A DNA stretch of 64,000 nt from positions 372,974,419 through 373,038,418 of the forward strand of contig CM077643.1 in the NCBI GenBank assembly GCA_039707465.1, read 5' to 3'. Position 1 is the stretch's first letter; each line of letters begins with the position of its first letter. The position numbers and the translations under genes were made by a program. The DNA is from Rhabdophis nuchalis. Its lineage: Eukaryota; Chordata; Lepidosauria; Squamata; Natricidae. The notes below the pieces were generated by a model. It did no database searches. It saw only the letters and a list, made by a program, of their open reading frames with translations, and was not told the origin of the DNA. This document shows, piece by piece, positions 34,187 to 44,317 of this stretch.

Positions 34187-34615
34187 ATACTTGCCTCCCG
34201 CCTGCCAGACATCTGGAAACCAGCTCTGGCCACTAAACGAGTCCCGGCCACTAAACAAACCCTGGCCACTAAACGAGTCCCAGCCACTAAACAAGTCCCG
34301 GCCACAAACACTGACACCATCATCAATCACTCTCAACAAACTCCAGCTACCAATCAGGATGTGGCAAATCAGCCAACCAATCGGTTTAAAAGTAGCAGAG
34401 CCAACATTCCAACCCCTCCCACCTCCACTTACAGAAAAACTGCCATTTCAAATGCAGTTCATTTGCAAAAGGCAGAAGCCAAAGCCTGATGATGATGGGG
34501 GTGATCCCATCGAAACGTTGCAAAAACACCTTTAATTTTACACGGGAAAAGACCCGAATAAACCAAAATCTACATACCTATACCCGTGAAAACCTACGAA
34601 AACAAATATATATAT
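34187..34615 (+). mobile_element. PLE 3'-end fragment, plus strand
   Basis: Starts in the ORF tail (CTCCCGCCTGCCAGACATCTGG, the inverted copy of 33170-33190) and runs through the 18-bp coding repeats, a stop, the hammerhead-like core and the terminal block TTTAATTTTACACGGG...ACCAAAATCTAC. It ends in an (AT) run. The terminal block also occurs at 32803-32860. Confidence 0.88.
34484..34525 (+). ncRNA. Hammerhead-ribozyme-like core in PLE terminal region
   Basis: CTGATGA at 34486-34492, then a stem II with GATGGG (34494-34499) pairing perfectly with CCCATC (34506-34511) around a six-base loop, then GAAA at 34512-34515. This is the conserved hammerhead core in the right order and spacing, and hammerheads are known in Penelope-like elements, where they are thought to process element RNA. 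Stems I and III could not be settled by eye. Confidence 0.55.
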
Positions 34616-34619
34616 ATAT

Positions 34620-34930
34620 TCGGTTTCCCCTCAGAGGCCCTCTCAGCAACCCCCTTCCTTCCCTCCCCTCCCTGCCTCAGTTTTCTCTCAGGGCTCCTTC
34701 CTCTCTCTCTACCCCCCACCCTCACAGGCCCCTTCCGGCTCCCCATGGTTCTCTCTAGCCTCTCACCTGCCTAAGAGGAAAGCGGCTAGGCGGCGGGAAA
34801 TCGCCGCTTTCCCTCACATCCCCAGGGGGGGATACCGAAGGCTCACTGCCACGACCATACCCTTTCGCCTCGCCCTGCACCCAATCATCCACTGGGCTCC
34901 TCCACCCACCTGCTGGCTCGCTGGGCTCCT
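34620..34930. other. GC-rich unassigned segment
   Basis: A pyrimidine-rich then GC-rich stretch with CpG sites (for example GGCTAGGCGGCGGGAAATCGCCGC at about 34783-34806, which holds a short inverted repeat, GCGG/CCGC). It is unlike the AT-rich surroundings. It adjoins L2 sequence on the right and may be L2 5' UTR, but I cannot show it. Confidence 0.4.
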
Positions 34931-35265
34931 CGCTTGTATTTGGTAGGAGTTCTGCTGACCTTGGCAAATGCAGCATCAGTAGCAATGGGACATGCTTGTG
35001 GAAGGGAGACGGAAGGAGGCGGAGGACAAGGCTGGCTCCAGGGCATTGTCAACACATCTTTGAGTGAGGGGTCCTTGCCTGCCGCCTTGAAAGAGGCGGT
35101 AGTAAGGCCCCTCATCAAGAAACCGTCCCTGGATCCAGCATTATTAGAGAACTATCATCCGGTCTCCAACCTTCACTTTTTAGTGAAGGTTGTAGAGAGT
35201 GTGGTGGCTCAACAGTTTCCACGACACTTGGAGGAAGTTGTTAAGAGAAAAAAAGTAGAAAGTAT
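34930..35265 (+). mobile_element. L2-type LINE fragment (pre-RT region)
   Basis: The translation of 34934-35278 includes [68 protein letters not shown], the same N-terminal RT block as at 20506-21057 and 36650-36860. It ends abruptly in unrelated A-rich DNA. Confidence 0.82.
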
Positions 35266-35499
35266 AGTTCTTGTTTAGTTTTAAGAATACACAATAAATC
35301 TTCAAAATTAATTATAGAAATAATCCCAGATTCAAAATTTTAAGTAGCAAAGAATAAAAAGAAAAGAAAAGAAACCAGAAATAGTCCAATCACGTTCAAA
35401 GGAAAAAAAATAAACTTGCTCTGTCCCTTCAATCCACAAGTTCAGGCTACCGAGCCCTGGGGAGGGGTGGGGTGGGGGCAATTATGATTAGGGAAGGTC

Positions 35500-36135
35500 T
35501 TGAGCCGAAGGAGATCACGATCCCTCAGACGACCGTGGTGTGAGTCCCTCCTTGTGAAATGGGGCCTAGGGAGGCAGATGGGCGTGTTAGTTGTACACCT
35601 GGCTCCTCGCTATGCAACAACAGCCCTGCCCGAGCTCCTACAGGTGATAGCCGAGGTGGCGGTTGAGACCCCCAGACTTTTGGTCATGGGGGACTTCAAT
35701 CTGCCGTCAGCAGGCGAGACCTCTGGAGTAGCTCGGGAGTTCATGGCTTCCATGACAGCCATGGACCTGACCCAGGTAGTTTTAGGCCCTACTCACGAGG
35801 GTGGACACACCCTGGACTTAATCTTCGTCTCGGGACAGTGGAGTCGTGATCTGGGAATAGGGGATTTAGCCATCACACCCCTGTCATGGACAGATCACGC
35901 TCTCCTTCGGCTGGACTTTCCAATTGCCGCACCTCACCGCGGGGAGGCGGAGCCGAATATTCCTATATGGTTCCGCCCCAGGCTCCTGATGGATCCGGTA
36001 AGGTTCCAGAGGGAGCTTGGGCCAATGTCTGTGGATTTGCCCCGTGACTCGACTGAGGACCTAATGGCCGCATGGTTAAGTGCGGCCACGGGGGCCTGGG
36101 ACCGAGTCGCGCCCTTGCGGCCTCTCTTGTGGTGA
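35500..36135 (+). pseudogene. L2-type AP-like endonuclease, C-terminal half
   Basis: The 211-codon frame has LLVMGDFNLPS (GDFN at residues 64-67), LGPTHEGGHTLDLIFVS and WTDHALLRLDF (about 129-139). These are the late catalytic motifs of the apurinic-like endonuclease that nicks target DNA for L2. The N-terminal catalytic motifs are absent. It ends at a stop, and the linker resumes in another frame at 36178. Confidence 0.85.
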
Positions 36136-36649
36136 CAAGTCACCCAGGCTCCTTGGTTTACTGAGGAGCTGAGGGAGATGAAATGCCACAAGAGACGCCT
36201 AGAGAGCAGATGGAGATCCTCTCGCTCCGAAGCCGACCGAACACTAGTGAGAATCCATATAAGGACATACTTAGTGACGATAAGAGTGGCCAAACGTGAG
36301 TATTGTGCCACCCTTATTACATCCGCAGATAACCGCCCTGCCGCCCTGTTTGGGGTGACCCGCTCCCTCCTTCACCAGAGGCTGCGGGAAGCCCCTCTGC
36401 AGGGACGAGCAGAGGAATTTGGGATTGATCTGCAGGACAAAATCACTCGCATTCGGAATGAGTTACCCTCCATCGAGAGTGGTCCAGCGAGATTGTCTGA
36501 GGTTGGTCTTGAGGCTCCATTCTGGGAGGAGTTTGACTTTGTTACTACCGAGGATATGGACAGGTTGTCAAAGAGACTTAAGGCCACCACATGTTTATTG
36601 GACCCGTGTCCCTCCTGGCTTGTACTGGCATCCTGGGAGGTGACATGAG

Positions 36650-38078
36650 GCTGGCTCCAGGATATTGTGAATGCTTCTTTGAGTGAGGGGTCCTTGCCTG
36701 CCGTCTTGAAAGAGCCGGTGGTGAGGCCCCTCCTCAAGAATCCTTCCCTGGACCCAGCATTGCTAGATAATTACCGTCCGGTCTCCAACCTTCACTTTTG
36801 AGCGAAGGTTGTAGAGAGTGTGGTAGCCCAACAGTTTCCACAACACCTGGAGGAAATTGATTATCTAGACCCACGCCAGTCCAGCTTCCGACCCGGTCAC
36901 AGCACCGAGATGGCATTGGTCGCATTGGTAGATGATCTCTGGAGGGTGTGGGATAGAGGATGTTCCTCTATCGTAGTCCTACTAGACCTCTCAGCGACTT
37001 TTGATACCATCGACCATGGTATCCTATTGCACCGACTGGGGGGGTTGGGGCTGGGAGGCACGGTATTACGGTGGTTCTCGTCCTACCTCTCTGGTCGGTT
37101 GCAATGAGTGTTGGCAGGAGGACAGAGGTCGGCCTCGAGACCCCTCTTATGTGGGGTTCCTCAGGGGTTGGTCCTCTCGCCCCTCCTGTTCAACACCTAT
37201 ATGAAGCCACTGGGCGAGATCATCCGTGGTTTTGGGGTGGGATATCATCTGTACGCTGATGATACTCAGCTGTACATATCCACCCCAGACCACCCCAACG
37301 ATGCCGCTGAGGTGTTGTCCTGGTGTTTAGAGGCCATACGGATCTGGATGGGTAGTAACAAACTCAAACTCAACCCGTCCAAGGCTGAGTGGCTGTGGTT
37401 TCCGGCATCCCGGTTCAGCCAGGTAACTCCAACTCTGGCCATTGGGGCGAAACACTGGCCCCCGTGGAGAGGGCGCGCAATTTGGGTGTCTTCCTGGATT
37501 CCCAGCTGTCCATGGAGGACCATTTGGCGGCCGTGGCTAGGGGGGCATTCTATCAGGTATGCCTGATGTGCCAATTGCGCCCCTTACTGAACCGGGCTGC
37601 CCTTCGCACAGTCACTCAAGCACTCGTGACATCCCAACTTGACTACTGTAATGCTCTCTACATGGGGCTTCCCTTGAGGTGCACCCGAAAGCTACAGCTA
37701 GTCCAGAATGCGGCCGTGCAGGTGATTATGTGAGCCTCTAGGTACTCCCACATAACACCTCTCCTGCGCGAGCTGCACTGGCTTCCTGTGGCCTTTCGGG
37801 TGCGCTTCAAGGTTTTGACGACCATCTTCAAAGTGCTCCATGGCTCGGGGCCTAGTTATATGCGAGACCGTCTTCTGCCCCATACATCCCTTCATCCGAT
37901 CCGCTCCCACAGAGAGGGCCTTCTCAGGGTGCCGTCAGCCGGGCAATGCCAGTTGGCGACACCCAGGGGAACGGTCTTCTGGAACGACTTACCCTCTGAA
38001 CTACGTACCATCTCAGACCTCCGCCTCTTCTGCCAGCATCTTAAGAAGCATCTTTTCCAACAAGCCGGCCTAACATAA
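36650..38078 (+). pseudogene. L2-type reverse transcriptase, multiply frameshifted
   Basis: The RT domain is spread over consecutive frames. 36820-37107 has LDPRQSSFRPGHSTEMALVA and VLLDLSATFDTIDHG. 37108-37566 has GVPQG and YHLYADDTQLYIS with an intact YADD. 37389-37733 has the thumb with DYCNALYMGLPL. 37788-38078 has the tail. A stop near 37106 splits the SGR(S)Q-C region, and a one-base shift near 37445 separates palm and thumb. A deletion near 37975 removes the FSVAGPAL motif. Confidence 0.87.
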
Positions 38079-38289
38079 CCTCTCATTTTGACCGTTTTTT
38101 AGATAGTTTTAATTTGGGGGATTTTATACAATTTTAGCACAGGGTATATTTAATATTTAATAGTTTTTTAAAAATTTTGTACCTTTTATTATATTTGTTA
38201 TGTTTTAAATTCCCTGTGCGCCGCCCTGGGTCCTTTTTGGAGAAGGTGCGGGGTATAAATCTGAATAAATCTAAAATCTAAATTATATG

Positions 38290-38825
38290 TATTATCCACC
38301 CTATATTGCTCACAAGACTAGGAAAGAGAAATAGAGTATCTACAATAATTGAAGAGTTTTTGATGTAGGAAAGGTAAGCATGGGAGAAGCATGTTTAAAG
38401 TATATAGCAGGTGTGAATGGATTCATTCAGGATGAAACCCCTGGAATGTGGCAAATTGATTTGATAACCTCCCAACTACTGAAGAGCCATCTTAGTTTTT
38501 TCTTCCCCGTTTGTAATTATTCTTTGCTTTGGTAAACAGATAGGCAAGAGAATGCTATTGTCCCATAAAAGTAGCAAAACAACAACAACAACAAAAACAA
38601 AAAACAAAAAAAAACAGAAAAAAGAACAGTATCCTAGTTTCTATCTGAATTAAGGATTTTGTGTGTATATGTGTGATGTTTGAGTGTGGTCACAGTATTC
38701 ATTTCTACATCTAATCTTGGAATAAGCAGTTGATCAGCTGTTTAGTAACTTTTCTGGAAAACATATTATTGTAATATCTATGGGAAATTCTATTCTACTT
38801 TATTGCCTCTTCTACTCTTTCCACA
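38290..38825. other. Unassigned AT-rich DNA
   Basis: No gene found. It contains an A-rich (CAA)n/(A)n tract at 38577-38620 and a (GT)-rich patch near 38660. Confidence 0.5.
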
Positions 38826-38829
38826 ATCA

Positions 38830-39000
38830 GTGGAGAATCTCAGTCATCCAGGTCATCGTTTTTTAAAAGAACGCAAATGAGCTTTGGAGATTTTATCCCC
38901 CTTGGAGACATTTTACTTCTCACCCAAGAAGCTTCTTCAGCTCTGACCAAATGGTGGAGGATGACTCCTTTTCTTTCAGGTTAACCCAAGGAAGTTTATG
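38830..39000 (-). mobile_element. Penelope-like terminal fragment with decayed hammerhead-like core
   Basis: On the minus strand it reads GCTGAAGAAGCTTCTTGGGTGAGAAG, then TAAAATGTCTCC. This is the arrangement CTGA(A/T)GA, a stem II hairpin, then GAAA in hammerhead-bearing elements, with the GAAA changed to TAAA. It belongs to a different subfamily from the PLE at 33001-34615. Confidence 0.5.
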
Positions 39001-39595
39001 TTGACTTTCTTCTACTTATATGGGTAGAACCTCCACGTAAGGAAACTCTATCCCATATAATGGTCAGGTTTTGTATAACGGTGGTGAATATTTGTAAACA
39101 TTTGGTCTTAGGCATACATGTTAATTAATATTTGTATTTTAATAAGAGTTTCTTGATGATCGATGATTTCTAGCTTAGATTTTAAGAATGTATACAATAA
39201 TTTGTGTCTATGAGATTAAATTGTTTTGTTGTAAATTGAATATTTTCATTCCTTTCTAAATTTAGGCACTGTAATGAAGACTTGAAAGTAAGTAAACAAG
39301 TTTTGAGAGGGAGGAAAATTATAAAGGTTCAGACTTGATTTCTGATTATTATGTTTCTTACATTTTTGTATACATTCTGGTTTTGGAAATTATATTTTTA
39401 CTTTTGCATATTATTAGAATGCATCCCTTTATGAGTATATGTATAGTAGTGTCCACAAGAGTATTCCTCATTTTCTCTCTCCCTCTCTCCCTCCCCTCTC
39501 CCCCTCTGTGTGTGTGTCTCTTTCTGTGTGTATTTGTAAAATATCCTATCTGATATTAGGATAGGATAATCCTAGTTTCTAATTTAGTTTCTAGT
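39000..39595. other. Unassigned AT-rich DNA with simple repeat
   Basis: No gene recognised. A pyrimidine simple repeat (TCTCTCCC-type) and a (TG)n/(TC)n patch lie at about 39472-39533. Confidence 0.5.
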
Positions 39596-39599
39596 TTAT

Positions 39600-40078
39600 T
39601 GGTTTTTTTATACTGCCCTACTCCCGAAGGACTCAGGGCAGTGTACAGCCAGAATAAAATCAAATATACAAAAGTTAAAACGCTTTTAAAAACATATTCA
39701 ACCTGGCCAAAACGTGGGGGAAAAACCAAACTAAACCTGATTAAAATTAATAAAAATATGAATTTAAAAAAACATGTTTTATGCCAGTCCGGCTTGTTGG
39801 AAAAAAAAGGTTTTGAGACCATGGCGGAAGGTGCGTAAGTCAGGGATAGTTCTCAATTCTGGGCGCAATTCGTTCCAGAGTACAGGTGCTCCCACAGAGA
39901 AGGCTCACCCCCTGGGTGCCGCCTGTCAACACTGTCTAGCCAACGGCACCATGAGGAGACCCTCTCTATGGGAGCGTAGTGGCTGGTGGGAGGCTCTTGG
40001 CGGCAGAAGGCGATCTCATAAATACCCAGATCCTAAGCCATGGAGTGCTTTAAAGATAAAGAAATCCTATCCTTCTTA
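39600..40078 (-). mobile_element. L2-type LINE 3' fragment, diverged
   Basis: A minus-strand L2 tail. The terminal block (CTCCCGAAGGACTCAGGGCAG at about 39621) is followed by the 3' UTR and decayed RT C-terminal codons (39830-40050, equivalent to the SHREGLLRVP region). Confidence 0.8.
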
Positions 40079-40109
40079 TACTTTTATTTCATTGTAGACT
40101 TTCCATTTA

Positions 40110-40375
40110 TACAATGCAATAGCAGAGTTGGAAGGGACTTTGGAGGTCTTCTAGTCCAACCCCCTGCATAAGCAGGAAGCCCTATACCATTTCAGACAAA
40201 TGGCTATCCAACATCTTCTTAAAGACTTGCAGTATTGGGGCATTCACAACTTCTGGAGTCAAGCTGTTCCACTGATTAATTGTTCTAACTGTCAGGAAAT
40301 TTTTCCTCAGTTCTAAGTTGCTTCTTTCCTTGATTAGTTTCCATCCATTGCTTCTTGTTTGTTTTATGCTGGTGA
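40110..40375 (-). mobile_element. CR1 3'-end fragment
   Basis: A minus-strand CR1 tail with the CAATAGCAGAGTTGGAAGGG end block at 40117, then the last 60 or so RT codons (40182-40379 translation ending MLDSHLSEMV, as in the first CR1). Confidence 0.9.
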
Positions 40376-40379
40376 GCAT

Positions 40380-41125
40380 ACATTGCTGGTCTATCCATTT
40401 AACAAAAAGTATAGTCCAGGAAAGTGTCCCCTTTTGTAGGAAGAATTATAAGATTTCCACCTCTTGTCTTTATTTCCATGTCCCCAGCGAAGGAAAAGAA
40501 AAACCATCCAAAGAATCTTTCCCACCCAGCCAGAATGGTCTTAAGTAACCTCAGTTATAAGATTGAGACAAATTGAATTAACAGGATTAAGGATCAAGTC
40601 TGAAAATACAAAGCTACACAGAATTTCCACAGATTCTGAGTCACTTCACTTCTGATTCCTAAATAAATGGAGACCTCCTTTCCTGCAAGTTGCTTCCAAA
40701 TTCATTGGTTTCTTACTCCAGGTCTTACTCCACGCTTGAAATCAGACCAGATTTTTCTTCCAATTCTTTCATGCAGATTTCCCTCTTGTTAAATGACTTC
40801 CATTCTTTTAACAAGACACTGCCTATGCTGATACTGAGTCAACAGAAAGGGACATTCTTATTCTAAGTAGTATCCCACAGTATTTTGTTTGGGGAAAAAA
40901 TAATCTTAAGGGATTCTTAAGTATCAGAATAGGCTGGATAAATAAACAGGAAGAAGAGACTGTGTGATTTTATGGCATAATGTGTGGTTGAAGAGCAGGA
41001 AACACCTTCCACACTGAAATGTAGTCAAAAAGATTTGATCCACAAACACACATACACTTAGTTAAATGAATATACTGCTCCCAGGTCCCTCTTAAAAGTT
41101 GCACAGTAACTGCAATGTTCATTTA
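40380..41125. other. 3' flank of the minus-strand defensin copy
   Basis: Non-coding. The part about 40960-41125 matches, as reverse complement, the DNA after the poly(A) site of the intact gene (27940-28080, for example TTTCCTGCTCTTCAACCACA and ATATTCATTTAACTA). The rest, 40380-40960, has no recognised feature. Confidence 0.6.
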
Positions 41126-41182
41126 GTTTTATTTCAAGAAATATTTGCTTAATTTTACTTCAATGCATAAATATTTTAGACT

Positions 41183-41318
41183 TTATACAATACAATAGCA
41201 GAGTTGGAAGGGACCTTGTAGGTCTTCTAGTCCAACCCCCTGCGTAGGCAGGAACTTTATACCATTTCAGACAAATGGCTATCCAACATCTTCTTAAAGT
41301 CTTCCAGGGTCTGATAGA
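41183..41318 (-). mobile_element. CR1 3'-end fragment in the defensin 3' UTR
   Basis: The CR1 terminal block on the minus strand (CAATAGCAGAGTTGGAAGGG to CTTCCAGGGT), about 135 bp, lying between coding exon 3 and the poly(A) signal of the defensin copy. The matching 3' UTR of the intact gene is uninterrupted. Confidence 0.88.
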
Positions 41319-41489
41319 TATCGACTTTGATAGATAGCAATTTGATTCATGTAAAGAAAGATAAAATGATAGCAGGCACTAATATCAGGTCATTGGCCAT
41401 ATCTTGAAGACGTCCAGGGCGGTAGATGGAGATGGCATCATTTTCCATTCCAGCTATACAAATGAGAAAAAAGAATAACAGATGTAACA

Positions 41490-42190
41490 GATTAACAGAG
41501 TTGGAAGGGACCTTGTAAGTCATCTAGTTCAACCCCCCCACCCCCATCCAAGCAGGAGACACTACACCATTTCTGGCAAATAGCAGCCCAATCTCTTCTT
41601 GAGAAACATCCAGTGATGAAGCTCCCACAACTTCAGAAGGCAAGCTGTTCCATTGTTGATTGTTCACACTATCAGAAAATTTCTTTTTATTTTTAGGTTG
41701 AATCTCTCCTTGATCAATTTCCATCCATTATTCCTTGTCTAATCTTTCATTGCCTTTGGAAATAGCTTGACCCCTTCCTTCTTTGGCAGCCACTCAAATA
41801 TTGTAATACTGCTATCATGTCTCCCCTGATCCTTCTCTTTACTAGACTAGCCATGCCCAGTTTCTGTAACCATTCATCATATGTTTTAGCCTCCAGTCCC
41901 CCAATCATCCTGGTTGGTCTTCTCATAATTTTTTCGAGAGTCTCAACATATTTTATAGTGTGATGATCAAAACTGGATGCAGTATTCTAGGTGTGTTCTT
42001 ATTAAGGCTTTATAGAGGAGGAGGAGTACCTCACTTGATCTTGATGGCATCCCTCTGGTAATGCAATTTACGATTGAATTGGCTTTTTTGGCTACCGCCA
42101 CACTCTGCTGGCTCATATTTAACTGGTTCTCCACTAAGACTTCAAGATCCCTCTCCTAGTTACTGCTATTAAGCCTGGTTTCACCCAGTC
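41490..42190 (-). mobile_element. CR1 fragment in defensin intron 2, older subfamily
   Basis: A minus-strand CR1 3' coding region and tail, more diverged than the 1-1840 copy (for example GTAAGTCATCTAGTTCAACC). It sits in intron 2: the intact gene reads CAACCTATTA then directly to exon 3, whereas here that block (complement at 42200) is followed by the CR1. Confidence 0.87.
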
Positions 42191-42397
42191 TATGTAATAG
42201 GTTGATATAAGTAAGTTTAAGTAAATTCTGTTATTTGAACCTGAACATTTCCCCTGCCCGCCTTTCTTCCTTTGAAACACCTGTTTCTTTTCAGGTCAAT
42301 GCCTTGGAATACTTTGGAATGTAAACAAGGGTATCCAAATCTCTGGCAACTTTAGTACAATGACAATAAAGATTATTATTATTAGAGGAATGTTTAC

Positions 42398-42592
42398 TTA
42401 CGATCGGCAGCATATAAAACGATGTCTACAGCCCAGTATGCCAAGCGTTATAAAGTTTGGTCCACAGGGAGACATCTGGCAGTGTCCCCCTATATGATGA
42501 CAGGACACTTGGGCATTATCTATGAAAAGAAAAAGAATAAGTAGAAGAATGATAAGGAAAGATACTTTGTTATTTAGATGATTTTTTTCCAT
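42398..42592 (-). other. Read-through frame: intron-encoded hydrophobic leader fused to defensin exon 2
   Basis: Exon 2 of the minus-strand copy is open upstream into intron 1 for about 24 codons. It starts MEKNHLNNK and then has a strongly hydrophobic run VSFLIILLLILFLFI before the Asp-Asn-Ala-Gln at the exon boundary. The layout (basic start, hydrophobic core, small polar end) mimics a signal peptide. Translation from a retained-intron or alternative first exon could in principle secrete the peptide. There is no promoter evidence, and the pyrimidine-rich acceptor region naturally encodes Phe/Leu, so chance is a real possibility. Confidence 0.4.
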
Positions 42593-43024
42593 TTTAAGAC
42601 ATCACTTTCTTCTACAGAATTACAGGATTCCTATGAATTCAGGAAATTCTCTCTGACCTAGGAATCCATTTCTGTTAATCTCCCTTCAGAAGCCACAAAA
42701 CATGATATATCCACACAGGTTTTAAGCTTGGCCCAGAGCTGAATTGGCAGGTAGGCCTGTATCTATTAAGGTTGTATGGAGGAAAAAATCTGATTCACAC
42801 CAAAGAGAGACCTTGCTGTGATATATTTCTCTCCATTATTACTATGGATCCTTTTTTGCTAAGAAATAATTCTGAATTATCATGGCTGGTTCTGCTGGGT
42901 GTTTTGGATGCAGATGTTGAGTCAGAATCGCTAACTTCCTTTGAACTTCAGGATCTGGTTTACTTTAGAGGACAAAGTAGTAGACTACTCAAGAGGAGGG
43001 AAGAGAGCAGGAACACATAAAGGT

Positions 43025-44317
43025 GGAGAGTCCATCCACAAGTCCTGAACTGCCGAGGAGATCAAAACGAAACACCAGTCCACCTGATCATTATCAGGCA
43101 AGTCTGGTCTATAGGAAAAATAAATACAAAGTACACTGAGATAGCAACATACCAAAAAGAACGATCAGATACTGTGGAAAGCTGCGATGGATAAGAAGGT
43201 GAAACAATTAGAGAATCTGGAAGTTTACGAGTAGGTTACAAACCCACAGGGGTATAAATATAAAAAGATTCCAAGTGAGGACAGGGTAATCAAGAGAGGT
43301 TACATATAAAGAATGATGGATGGAACAGGAATGTATCTGATTATAACGAAGAGTATGCAACAAGGCAAATACTCTCAGGGCAGGATAATGTATGGGTAGA
43401 CACAGGAATGTAATCAACCATCTGAAAACGGTGACAGCATATCTGCATGCACTGTGCGAGCATATGATATGCATGCAGAGGTTACTGAGTAATGAAGAAG
43501 GCTAAACAACATGACTGATAGTTGTTAAGGAAAGTAAATAAGGTTTTAGAAAATCTGGGTTTTTGAAGTGTATCAATTATTAGGAGAGTGAGGTATTGAA
43601 GTAAGGTGTCCAATTGATGTATATGAGGACAATCAAGCAGCTCTACTAATGGATACAAACATAGGTGTAAAGGCAAGATCAAACACACTGATATTAGGTA
43701 TGTAAATATGAGGGAGTGTATAAAGGATGAAATGGTACAGCTTGTTTACTGTATGTCAGAGTTGAATGTGGCTGACCATTTTAAGAAAGCACAAGGAGTG
43801 TTGTGATGCATTTTGGATTAAGGATGTGAATATATATTGATCAACCCAAGGGGGAGTATGTTAGGATATTCAGCCTTATATTGGGTTGACAATATATATG
43901 AGCCTATGTTCTTAAGGAATTGTGTAGCTTTAAGAACTGACATAATCTGATTGGCTGTAATTATACAGCTCTACTATAAAGGAAGCTCAGAATCACAAGC
44001 TCATTTCCTGTTCGATTCCTTGTGATCCTGTGCTGAAGCTGTGAAGAAGGAGGCAGATTGTTTTGCATCACTGTGAGATAAACTTTATTTGGTGAAGGAC
44101 TGTTTTCATTGTTTGAGAAGTTAGTTGGAAGAAGTATTTTAGTTGATACAAAGTAAAGACTATTTATTTTCTTACTATCACTGTTCTAGAGTTTGTTTGT
44201 GGCTACAGCAACGTATCTCTTTACTGTCCGGTGAATTACACTATTCCGCATGTATTAGCTAACATTGGTAAAGGAACCAGAGTTGTGACACTGGTTCTGA
44301 ACCCAGGTTTGCTAACA
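43025..44317 (+). mobile_element. Copia-type LTR retrotransposon, 3' half with 3' LTR
   Basis: A degenerate plus-strand Ty1/copia element inserted in defensin intron 1. Around 43174-43215 the translation reads WKAAMDKKVKQLENLEVYE, the copia RT N-terminal signature. Around 43620-43660 the RNase H end reads EDNQAALLMDT with GVKARSNTL after it, and about 43705-43795 gives MRECIKDEMVQLVYCMSELNVADHFKKA. A polypurine tract (AAGGGGGAGTA) directly precedes the LTR. The 5' half is missing. Confidence 0.82.
43859..44317 (+). repeat. Copia 3' LTR
   Basis: Starts TGTTAGGATATTCAGCC and ends GCTAACA, 459 bp, next to a polypurine tract. A second copy, inverted, is the solo LTR at 54384-54824. It contains a TATAAAGG-like box near 43976 and AATAAA-poor AT-rich sequence. 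Confidence 0.85.

Larger units (their letters stand above)
35430..38290 (+). mobile_element. Long L2-type LINE (endonuclease to 3' end)
   Basis: The most complete L2 in the window. In order: C-terminal part of the endonuclease (35500-36135), linker (36178-36650), RT (36650-37730, split over several frames), RT tail (37788-38078) and the 3' UTR ending CCCTGTGCGCCGCCCTGGGTCC at 38209-38230. The 5' end lies inside the endonuclease. Confidence 0.9.

Noticed and set aside
39240..39300. Third coding exon of the defensin gene after a TTTAG acceptor at about 39265
   Set aside because: A much better exon 3 exists at 27749-27764, with conserved acceptor, stop and 3' UTR shared with the paralogue.
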